Below, piece by piece: positions 12,188 through 23,300 of a DNA stretch of 64,000 nucleotides (its first letter is position 1; each line of letters begins with the position of its first letter). Source of the DNA: Metarhizium brunneum. Taxonomy: Eukaryota > Ascomycota > Sordariomycetes > Hypocreales > Clavicipitaceae. Position numbers and translations under genes: made by a program. The DNA lies in contig NC_089428.1 of assembly GCF_013426205.1 (NCBI RefSeq), forward strand, positions 1,984,001 through 2,048,000, read 5' to 3'. The notes under the pieces are model-generated. The model searched no databases and was not told the DNA's origin. It saw nothing but the letters and a program-made list of their open reading frames with translations.

Positions 12188-12997
12188 ATGCCTCTAGTCG
12201 TCTCACCCGTCGTTGAAGATGATATCCCGATCATAGTAGCGATCGAGCATGCAGCCGTGGCTCAGAGCCCGCTACATCCCCTTTCCATCGCTAGGCGAAG
12301 ACTAGCTAATTTCGAGGCCAATCGAGAAGTCTCAGAAGAGGAGTATCTGAAGCGTATGGGAGATGTTGTTCGCACAGCATTTCGTCGTCGCGCAGAAGAC
12401 AACACGTCCTTCTACAGGGTCACGGACACAGGCATCCCATCAGAATGCGACAAGTATCATGGAATTGTATCGTTCATCGTGTGGCGAATTGAGACACGAG
12501 ATGGTTACAGCGGCAACACTGATTCTGACGAGAAAGGATGCGAGACTAGAGGTTCAACCCGTATTGCAGCATCTAGGCCGAGCCAACAAGGTGCGACCAG
12601 CCGCGACCTGACGAGGATTGATGAAGAAAGAATGAGCGCATTTTCAGAGACTGCAGTTGGGAGGGAGCTGAATCGACTTGCAGCTCTATTCAGGAAGAAG
12701 CACTTCCCTAATGAGCCCTACCTTCTTTTCGAGGTTGGAATGACGCTCCCAGCGTACTGGCGGCGTGGTGCACTTAGCCTATTGATTAAACATGCTGTGA
12801 AGGTTGCTGATGAGAGAGGTATCATATCTGCGATGCAGGCCTCGGATATGGGTTGGAGGCTGTATCAAAAATTGGGATTTGAAGTGATGAATGAGACGGT
12901 TTTGGACTTGAGGCCGTTTGGCATCAACGCCTGTATCCCCCATCGGGATATGATGCGGCGGCCCAAGGCGCTATTGAAGTCTACCGCGAAACTGTAG
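12188..12997 (+). CDS. GNAT-family N-acetyltransferase
   Basis: An intronless 269-aa protein. The C-terminal half carries the acetyl-CoA site: LPAYWRRGALSLL (187-199) is motif A with the (R/Q)xxGxG/A pyrophosphate loop as RRGA, and ASDMGWRLYQKLGFE (218-232) is motif B with the typical LYxKLGFE. The N-terminal part (10-100) has the usual strand-helix start. A hydrophilic stretch at 103-150, rich in Ser, Thr and Arg, looks like a loop insertion. The family transfers acetyl from acetyl-CoA to amines, and the substrate here cannot be read. Its position between the lyase and the NRPS, sharing a promoter with the lyase, suggests N-acylation of a building block or product, or self-protection (inference). 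No signal peptide is seen, so it is probably cytosolic. Confidence 0.85.
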   Translation: MPLVVSPVVEDDIPIIVAIEHAAVAQSPLHPLSIARRRLANFEANREVSEEEYLKRMGDVVRTAFRRRAEDNTSFYRVTDTGIPSECDKYHGIVSFIVWRIETRDGYSGNTDSDEKGCETRGSTRIAASRPSQQGATSRDLTRIDEERMSAFSETAVGRELNRLAALFRKKHFPNEPYLLFEVGMTLPAYWRRGALSLLIKHAVKVADERGIISAMQASDMGWRLYQKLGFEVMNETVLDLRPFGINACIPHRDMMRRPKALLKSTAKL

Positions 12998-13676
12998 ACT
13001 GAAATCTTTTTCTTCTTCTTTATGAAGCGCCTGTGGGAGCCAATTTCCGGCCCGCAGACTCTGCTGTCGTTTTGAGTCGAGACTGTAGTGTTAGGTGCCA
13101 AAGTAACTCCGTCTAGATTCTAGAACAAGCAGGGACTTGCACTCACTTTACTATTGTGACCAAGTGGAGCACCGCGGCTGGTGTCTTTCTTTCCTCTTTT
13201 CGCTATTTTGTCCCTCTTCTAGTTAATACGTAGGTTTTATGACAACGTAAGCCCTTGTCATGAATGTAAGCAAAGCGGTGAGCCGGGCGGGTCAAATTTG
13301 AGGCTTTTGGGGCTGCTGAATTCGAGGGCTTTTGAAGCTGCTATCGAATTAGGGCAGGTCCGCAAGTAATAATCTACTATAAAGGGACGTACCGGCCTTT
13401 AAATTTGAGCCAATTATAGCAATTTAAGGCCCTCTAAACTAATCACAGCTTACATATGTAAGTTCAAACTATATATGGCCTGTAATTGTGGTAGCGTAGC
13501 ATAGTAACCACTTATTAAAGAAGCAAATTAGGTAGCTCCGCTCCCTTACTTGCCTGCCCTTTGTAATGACGCAAACCTCAAGCAAAGCGGCGCTTTGCTT
13601 AATAATTTTGTATCAGATGCCATACCAACGCTGACGTATCTGCTATGAATTGATGAACTTGCAACATAACCATTTG
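12998..13676. other. Intergenic, no gene seen
   Basis: This is the 3' flank of the acetyltransferase gene. It has no coding frame of credible length. A moderately AT-rich patch at about 13365-13520 (ATCTACTATAAAGGGACG and neighbours) resembles degraded repeat DNA. Confidence 0.5.
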
Positions 13677-13890
13677 TGTTGGAATTAGTATCCGCCCCTG
13701 CATGCACCCTGATTGGTTGCAGCTAATAGAGTGGGGCCCAGAAAAGGGGAAGCGAGCCGGCTAAACAACATAACAGGGGGCACGATACCAATAGCTAACC
13801 CTGGCTAACGACGACTTCGATACTACTTTAACCCTGATATCTCGGTCACGCGCGCACGCATAACCTGGTTCGACCTAGAATTCGAGTTAC
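13677..13890 (+). repeat. Solo-LTR-like relic, copy 1 (copia-type start)
   Basis: It begins TGTTGGAAT, the usual start of Ty1/copia LTRs. It shares several blocks in the same order with 38870-39295: TGATTGGTTGCAG, GAGTGGGGCCC, GCGAGCCGGCT and an AACCCTGATATCTCGG-like block. Its 3' end is not clear. It lies 0.4-0.6 kb upstream of the NRPS and could affect its promoter. Confidence 0.5.
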
Positions 13891-14311
13891 TTGATAACGA
13901 CGGCCCGCAGCTCAACCGAGGTTTGGTGGACGAAATGGAGATTGATCTGCGTGTGGCATGCCCATGATGCGACCTAAGCTAATGCATGTCACCTTGCAGC
14001 ACTTTGTCTCACCTGCCGTGCTCAAGCTGTCACCATGCGTCAAACAGTAGTACCAGGATTGACTCGAACAAGCGTCAGAATCTTTGACTTTTCTCGCACT
14101 ACGTTGACATACGCACATCACTAAGGGTAGATGCATCCAACAGAGGCATATGTCGAGAGCAATCAATGTACTCAAACAGAAATCCACCCAGGTACAAGAG
14201 AAGAACATATTTGTCTATTTTTGACATCTTCCCGAATCTTGTGCCACCGAATTTGACTAAAAAGAGCCCAACCAATATCTCGTCGCAAACTTACTGGACA
14301 TCGTGAGCCAA
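13891..14311. promoter_or_regulatory. NRPS upstream region
   Basis: No gene is seen. It contains a minus-strand TGCAAGGTGAC (near 13988-13998) resembling the lyase-promoter repeat, and ATCTCGTCGCA (14277-14287). The latter resembles the HC-toxin 'tox-box' ATCTCNCGNA, as remembered, but with one extra base. The in-frame stop at 14258 shows that the long frame cannot extend further upstream without an intron. Confidence 0.35.
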
Positions 14312-17300
14312 ATGGAAGCTGTATCGCAGAATTGTTTTGCTGACAGGGACCCTGCCAATCTCATCAGCGCGCAGTATTCAACGGGGCAAAAACAGCCGGC
14401 TAAAGTAGTAGTACATGAAATAACCGGAATCAATGTCGAGGCATGCGACAATGATTCGGCAATTGTCCCGGTTGGACTTCGTGCCGCTTGGATACTGCTT
14501 ATGGCAGAGTACACCCACTCCTCCAATGTCATACTCAATACGAACACATTATTGATGACAGAGACGCCGATGATGGCAGCGGATATAGTTCTTCGCCCTT
14601 GCCATGTCATGGTGAACTGGCAGTCGACTGTTTCCGATTATCTCAGCTCAATATCGGACTCCATGCTACGCACTGAAGAGCTGGGTGAATTTTGCGACAA
14701 TGTCAAAAAAGCCGGCGATGGCTGTGGTGGTCCATGCAAATTACAAGAACTTGAGTTCGGGACGACTTTTGTAGTACTAGACGGATCCATGAACTCAACC
14801 ATTGGCGAAGAACACCAAACCTTATGGAACCGCGACGAATTTGTTGTGGAGTGTGTTCGATCAGGGGGGCAAAGGATCACACTTCGCTGCCATGCGAATC
14901 GGTGCCAAGATGATGTTATTTCACTAGACCGTGTCGCCTTGCAATTTGAGCACATAGCACGTCAACTCTGTGCTTCCGGGCAGAAGGATGAGATGCCTTT
15001 ATTCTCACAACAAAAACTGTCCGACTTGGGCCTGGTGTGCTTCCAGGACAAGTCTCAGATCTGGAAATGGAACGCGTCAGTATCCCGGACCATAGACTGT
15101 CTTGTGCAAGACATGTTTCTTGAAATTGTCAAAGTGCATCCGCATCGTATCGCAGTTGACGCATGGGACGGAGCTCTTAGTTACTCGCAACTAGATGAAA
15201 AATCTTCAGCCCTGGGGCTCCTACTTTCGACAAGGAATATTGCCGTTGCCGGGCAGGTCGTTCCTTTGTACTTTGAGAAGACCGTATGGACGACAATCAC
15301 AATCTTGGCAGTGGCCAAGGCTGGCTCCATCTTTGTCTTGCTCGATCCACAGCAGCCCACAGAGAGGATCAAGAGCATCATAGACCAATTGGGAGTCTCA
15401 TGCATTCTGGCCCGGCCGGAGACTCTTGCAAGGGCTCAGTCGCTGGCGGCAAGGGTTGTTGTGGTAGACGACGCTCTACTACGCGGCCATGTCTGCTCGA
15501 AAGCGTTGTCCCCTCCAAGCGTCATCGCGAATGTGAACCCAGCACAAACATTATATATTGTCTTCACGTCCGGGAGTACCGGACAACCTAAGGGCGTACA
15601 AATCTCCCATAGGAACCTTTGCTCTGCGGTAACGTACCAAGCTAGAGAACTCGGTTTTACCGATGCACGTACTCTGGACTCATCGTCGTATAGCTTCGAC
15701 GCATATGTTTTCAACACTTTTTACACCTTGCTTTCCGCTGGCTGTCTCTGCGTGTGCACCGATGTAGACCGAATGAACCGCCTCCAATCTGTTTTGCAAG
15801 ATCAGCGAATCACTTTGGTGCAACTTACACCATCCTTGGCCCAAGTGCTGGACCCTGCCAGCCTTCCCCATCTCCAAACGCTCATTCTGACAGGCGAGAA
15901 GCTGGGTCAAACCGTCCTCGGGGCCTGGATTTGTTCTGCAAGAACACGTCTGATAAACGCGTATGGGCCGACAGAATGCACCATCATGTGTGCCGCCAAT
16001 CTGAATGTGGATGGCATCGAAAATTTGGATAGCATTGGACAAGGAATCGGTGCGACTCTCTGGATCGCAGATGTCAACAACATCAACAGATTGGCACCCA
16101 TTGGTGCAATTGGTGAGCTTGTAATCGAAGGACCACTCATTGGCCTAGGATACCTCGGTGACGAAAACAATAGCTATGGATCTCTCATCGATCCTCCAGA
16201 CACTGGCTATCTGGCTGGAGTAACCCGGGCACCCCAGGCTAAGCTATTCCGCACCGGAGATCTGGCACGGTATAACGGGAATGGAACAATATCTTACATC
16301 GGAAGATCTGACACTCAAATCAAGATCAATGGACAGAGAGTCGAAGTTAGTGAGATCGAGCACTGGCTCGGACAATACTGGCCTCACGATTCGTCTCCTG
16401 TGGTTGAAGCCATCCACTGGCCATCTGGCGTCAAGCAGCTCGTTGCCTTCGTGGTACAAAACGGGGAACAGTTTGCTGCGAGACAGCGACTCCGAGACCT
16501 AATAACCCAGGGAAACTCTGCTCTTGCTTCTCATCTTCCCAGGTACATGATTCCTTCGGCGTACTTTCCTCTTCAGCATATTCCAATGACCGCTTCTGGG
16601 AAAAAGAATCGCAGGGCCTTGAGAAACCTTGCCCTCGGAGCTCCTGATGAGCTCCTGGAAGCTGTTACTGGAAAGCAAGTAGAGGATAGTATGGGCGCTG
16701 TTCGCGAGATGTCAGATCATGAGCTGAGACTCCGACAAGTATGGGCCGCTGCCCTCCATGCCGATGAATCCTCAGTCCAACTCCACGACAATTTTTTTGC
16801 AAAGGGTGACTCTTTGGCTGCTGTGAAACTCATATCATTAGCCCATAAGCAAGGAATGATGGATTTGACTGTAGCAGATGTTTTCCGTCATCCGAAACTT
16901 GTCGACCTCGCTGCACAGGCTGGCACAAAAGCTGAACAGCCGCAAGCACAGCTGCTTGACCTCAACCCTTTCTCCATGTTGGCCGGTACTTCAAACGAAG
17001 TTGAGATATTGCGAGCGGAAATCTCAAAAATGACCGGATGCGGAGCGAGTCAAATCCAAGATGCATATCTTTGCTCTCCCATACAAGAAGAAATGATGGC
17101 TCTTGCGGCAATGCGACCAAGGGACTTTATCACCCACGAGGTCCTGCGTCTGCCGGATAACATAGTGCTTTCCAGACTACTCGATGCCTTGCAACAAGTT
17201 GCCGTCCAGTTACCTATACTTCGTACTCGTATCCTCGACGTTGGCTTTGGAGGCGAACATGGCCCTTCTACCCTCGTTCAGGACGTCATTGATGAGCCGG

Positions 17301-20300
17301 TTCCACTTTCGTGGTACATGACTTTGGAAGCATGTTTAGTGTCTGAGAAAAATAAAGCCATGGAGCTTGGCGATGCTCTCTTCCGGCTCGGCGTGGTCAA
17401 GCCCGACTTGCCGGGGTCTACAGCAAAAAAAGAACACTGTGTTGTCCTTGTAATGCATCATGCAATTTACGATGGCTGGTTTCTGAATCTACTAATGCAA
17501 GGCATGAAAAAGTCATATGAAGGTGACTATGACGCCCCGTTGTTACCTTACCGCAACTTTATTCAGTATCTCATATCCAATGAACACAAAAAATCCGCCG
17601 ACTTTTGGCTCAGTCAACTAAACAACACCAGGATCAAGCCATTCCCTGTCTATCCCAGTCTGGAGTACAAGCCGTCACCGGGGGCTTTGTGTGATCACTG
17701 TATTCCTCTTATACCGTGGAATAAGGCGAGCAATGTTACCCCAAGCACATTCATACAAGCGGCATGGTCCATTCTCCTCGCGTCGTACTCCGGGTCATCA
17801 TCCGTCGTGTTTGGAACCACTGTATTAGGGAGACAAATCCCTTTGACTGGAGTCGAGAGAATTGGTGGCCCAACCATAGCAGCCGTACCAATATGCATTC
17901 AGGTCAAAAATTCAATGAAAGTGGTGGAATTTCTCCAGACCATACAAATGCAAATGGTTGAAATGATTGATTTCTCCCATTTTGGTATCAGGAACATGAA
18001 AAGATTGAGTCATAAGGCTCGAATGGCAACTGACTTCAGAACCTTCCTTGTAGTTCAGCCTCCAGTGGAGGATACTGATAGAAGTTTTCTGAGCCTTTCT
18101 AGTGGCAGTGAAGATATTACGGCCTTTAATACGTATGCGCTAATGCTTGAATGCTCGCTCGGTAAGGATTGCGGTGTTCGCATGAGGGCAAGCTTCGACC
18201 AAAATATTTTGAGCGGTGAACAGGTGCGCTCGATGATGAAACAACTAGAGGGAGTTTTAGGCATTCTTATTATAGACTGCCACTCGTACGTTAGCGATGC
18301 CATGGCTATTGCAATGTCCGGGAGTCATAGTGCAGTGTTGGAACAGCCAAACACCAGTGCGCAAATGGAAGAGATCGAGAATTCCATCAGAGGCAGCCTG
18401 CCTCCTGAGATCTCAGATGTGGCTGTTACTAAAATCGATTTGCCTTTGAGCCCTAATCCAGTTGTTGCTTTCTTTGAGGCACATACAGGAGGCAAGGGAG
18501 TGCTCGAGAGGATCTCTGCTGTATACTGCGACCAGGCACGACATCTGCCTCGTTATAATATTCCTAACCATTATCTGACGCTAGAACAGCTCCCAAGGTC
18601 TTCAAATGGACAACTGGATCGAATCTCTTTAAAGAAATGGGCGGAGAAATTTGATCTACATCAATTCAGGACCTTCTCATGGGTACCTCCAGTGCCGTGC
18701 CAGCTGGAAGGACAGGTTGAGGGTGAGATGACGGATGCAGAAGCAGTCTTCCGACGCCTTTGGGCCGATTCACTCAATATTCCCATGACTTCAGTGCATA
18801 GGAATAGCTCATTCATTTTTCTTGGGGGAGATTCTCTTGCTGCAATGAAGTTGGTTGCAGCTGCAAGGAAGTCAGGATATTCCACATCAGTTGCGCAAAT
18901 TCTTGAAAAGCCTGCTTTGGCGGACATGGCAGCCTCTGCGAATCTCAACGTGGACATTTCAGCGGAAAACCAAACACCAAAACCCTTTTCACTCCTCAAA
19001 CCGTCTCCAGACCCGGCGGGCTTAGCACTGATGTGCAATGTCGATCGTACGGATATTGAGGACGCATACCCATGTTCTCCTCTGCAAGAGAGCATGATGA
19101 CTCGTACGATACAGCGTGGTGGGGACTACGTCTCCCAAGGTCTAGTCCAATTGTCTAAATCAGTGGACATCGGCCGTCTTCAGCGAGCATGGCACCAGGT
19201 TGCGACTCTCAACCCCATACTGCGAACTCGTATAATCGACTGGCCGGGGTCCGGTCTTCTGCAGGTGGAAGTCAACAAAGCAATAGATTGGTTAAGTTGT
19301 GATACAATTGACGACGTTCCAGAGAATTCTATGGGGCTGGGGCGGCCACTCATCCGGCTATGTATCATCAAATCGATGGGTGAGAGACGGTGTTTAGGCC
19401 CTGGCCTCCTGCTCACAGCTCATCATGCAATATACGACAGATGGAGTATGTCACTCATTCTGAGGGCTGTTGAATCCATCTACTTGACTGGAACATTTCA
19501 GGGAAAATTGAGTCCGTATAATGAATTTATACGATACTTGGTGGAGGATTTTGATCATGATTTTGCCAAAAGTTTTTGGACCGAGTACTTGTCTGGTCTC
19601 AGTGCCCGTCAGTTTCCAGTTCTGCCCAGTCAGGGTTATCAACCTACAACGGATGCATACCATAATCACTCTATCAGCAGTGTACCATGGCCAGTGAACA
19701 ACACTCCAACGACTGTTTTGAAGGCTTCGTGGGCGCTGGTCGTATCTCTGTACACAAATTGCGATGATGTGTTATTTGGCATGACAGTGATGGGCCGGCA
19801 GGGACCGGTGCCTAATTCTGAGACGATTGCCGGGCCTACCATTGCCACAATCCCTATTCGGGTTCGTATAAACTGGCCTGACAGCCCAAGAGCTTTACTG
19901 CAGGACATTCAATCACACGCTGCGATGATGATACCCGCAGAGCAATATGGCCTTGGCCGTATCCGCCGCCTTAATGGTGACACAAAAGTGGCAACACAGT
20001 TTCAGTCACTGGTGATAGTCCACCCATCCGGCTACGCGGTCTTAGATGACCAGATGATTGGATTGCAACTTGGCGAAGATATCGAACAGGGAGACAGCAC
20101 TGCCATCACAATCGAGTTCGCAGTAGATAATGAACCTCGGTCCAATCAGGCGGGAGTGGCACTCAAGATGACTTACGACTCAAAGATCCTAGAACTGGCA
20201 CAAGTGCAGCGTATAGCATGCCTGACCGAGCATGTTCTGAGACAACTATGTGAGCACAGCGGCACAGACAAGATGACTCTAGCAAAGATAGACATGTTGA

Positions 20301-23300
20301 CCCGGCAAGATCGTGAGACACTCTGGCAATCGAATCTGAGCGTGCCCCCCACATGCAACAACCATCTGGGCAATATGCTGGTTGATTGTATATCAAACCA
20401 GGGACTCACGGCGGCTGTGTGTGCATGGGACGGCGAACTCTCGAACAAGGATCTTTCTAAGAAAGCACGACGACTGGCTTATACTCTGGTAGTTTGTCAC
20501 GGTGTTAGTCCTGGCATTGTGGTTGCCATATGCTCGGTCAAATCTGTCTGGACTCCAGTGGCCATGCTTGCTGTTCTTATTTCCGGGGGCACTGCGATGA
20601 TGATAGATCCGTCACAAGAGGCGGGACGCCTCAAGATAATCACTAAGCAGGCTGGAGCGTGTTTAATATTGACAACGACCGGCACCGGGACGGTGGCGGA
20701 ACAAATTGCCAGTCATATCGTGGTTATTGATAATGACTTATCATACCCATCGTCAGCGTGGAAGCTCAGAAATGATGACGATTCTTGGATTCCCCCATCA
20801 AGCCCCACAGATTCAGCTTACATTATCTTCACATCCGGTAGCACAGGAGTTCCTAAAGCGGCTGCTATATCCCATAAGAATTGTTGCAGTGCAATTATTC
20901 ACCAGAACAAGGCATTGGGCTTCAAAGGGGCTGCTCGTGTACTTGATTTGTCTTCTTATGCTTTTGACGTCTGTTGGGAACATTTCTTTCAAACAATATA
21001 CGCTGGTGGTTGCATCTGCATACCGACAGACCATGACTGTGTTGACGATATTGCTACAGCAATCACCCGTCTCGGCGCGAATTTCCTTCAGATGACACCA
21101 TCTCTAGCCCGGACACTGGAACCATCTTCAATATCCGGCATTGAAATCGTCATGCTTTCAGGAGAGGCCTGCAGTATGCATGACGTTACAAGATGGGGAC
21201 CAGCGGTCGAAGTTCGGATTGCGTATGGGCCCTGTGAATGCACACCCACAACCATGATCGCCACATATGGAAAAGATTTCCTCGATAAAGTAAACCTGGG
21301 ACTTCCTTACGGGGTCAATGCTTGGATCCTGAGCTCTGTTCAACCAGATACTCTTGCCCCTGTTGGGGGGGAGGGAGAGCTTGTTGTTGAAGGTCCCCTT
21401 GTTGGTCAAGGATACATTAACTCGCCAAGGGAAAATTCTGAGTCTTTTCTCTCTGATCCAGAGTGGCTGCTGCGAGGAAGCGATACTACCCCAAATTCGG
21501 GGCGGAGAGGGCTACTATACCGTACTGGTGATCTCGTCAGGACCGATTCTCGTGGACGACTTCACTTTTTGGGCAGGAAAGACTCTCAGATCAAGATTCG
21601 CGGGCAGCGTGTCGAGTTAGAAGAGGTTGAAACGCATGTACGTGACCTTCTTGATCCCGATCTCCAGGTTGCGGTGGACGTGATAGAAGACTATCGAGGA
21701 ACACCGGAGATAAAATCCCAGAGCCTTATGTTGTTCATCGCTGGTAATATTCACAAAAGCCTCACTATCGGTAGAGAGGAGGCGGCTCCTCTGATTCGAG
21801 GTCTCATAAAAAGACTCAGTACCATACTGCCAAGATATATGATACCATCTGGGTTCATTCTCTTAGAGCAAATACCTTTTACGAGATCGGGCAAAATTGA
21901 TCGCAGGGTACTGCGACAAATAGGATGCCAGAAACAGGCAGAAAGCCTGCGCAGCAAAGTCCCCGGCGCCGAGCCAAGCACGGATATAGAGCGCAAGATG
22001 GCGCATTCGTGGGCTCAAGCTTTGGGTATCTCACCGCAGGCAATCAGCCGGCAGGATAGCTTTTTCGAACTGGGGGGAGACTCGCTGACAGCCATACATC
22101 TGGTTGGAATAGCTCGCAACTTTCAGTTGACTCTATCAGTCGTGATGATCTTTCAGAACCCCAACCTCGAAGACATGGCCAAGAGGGCGGAGATGGACAA
22201 GGTCTCAAACGAAGCCTCATCAAACGGCGACCTCGTCGATATGAAGCATGAACCACGGTTTGATGGAGGTCCTTGGCTACCCAAACCCTCTGAGGTCTCT
22301 AAAATGCTGCATGCGGATGCGCAGCACATCGGAGACATCTTGCCCGTGACCGACTTCCAAGCGTATGCTATCAGATGCAACCTCGCCATGCCACGAACCG
22401 AATGGAACTATTTTGCTCTAAAATTTCAGGACTTGGAGGACCCGGAGCCGGTAAATGAAGATCAAATCCGTCGAATATGCCATGCACTGGTCGAGCGAAT
22501 AGACATCTTTCGAACTATTTTTCTGCGGCATCAAGGTGGCTATTTCCAAATGCTTCTTGATCGTGTTGAACCGCATGTGAGCGTCAGTCGGGTGACGGGT
22601 TCGCTAGATGCAGCTTGCAAAACCATATGCCAACAAGATCTCACTGAGCGTCTTAACCCAGCATTGCCCTTTATCAAATTCTTCATAGTCCGGCGCCAGG
22701 ACGCAGCGGAAGCTTGTCTCGTCATTGGCTTATCACATGCCTGCTACGATGGCATAAGTTTGCCATACTTGGCAGAGTGTATTGGAGCTCTTCACGACAG
22801 GCGCCCTTTGCCTCAGATGAGCTCCTTCTTCAGCTACCTCAAAGATACCATGTCGCAAGCCAAGACTACATGTGGTCTCACTTTCTGGAGATCAGTCTTG
22901 AAAGGAAGTCCGCCACCGACCAGTCTCTCCCCGAATGGCGCTGATGTCCTTGCCACTAACACCGACCGCTGCCGCCTCGAGCATCAAGTGGTAGCTCGCT
23001 GCTTCCCCAAGAAGGTGACAGCTGCGACTTTTTTCATCGGAGCGTTGGCCGTCTCGATGGCTTCCGTGAGCGGTCAAGATGAGATCATTCTTGGCCGCGG
23101 AGTCTCGGGACGTGCACTAGCTGTTGAAAGAAATCACTACAGAGTAATTGGGCCATGTCTAAACATTATTCCCGCACGAATTAATTGCCAGAATCCTGAA
23201 AAGATTATCGACATGCTTATGGCGATTCAAGAGCAGTTCATCGCCGCCGTTCCCCACGAGACCCTTGGCTTGTCGGACATCGTTAGGCACTGCACAGACT

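Noticed and set aside
14303..14311. NRPS start at GTG 14303
   Set aside because: Fungal nuclear genes start at ATG. The first in-frame ATG is 14312. GTGAGC at 14303 looks like a donor site, but no upstream exon with the front half of a C domain was found on the + strand.
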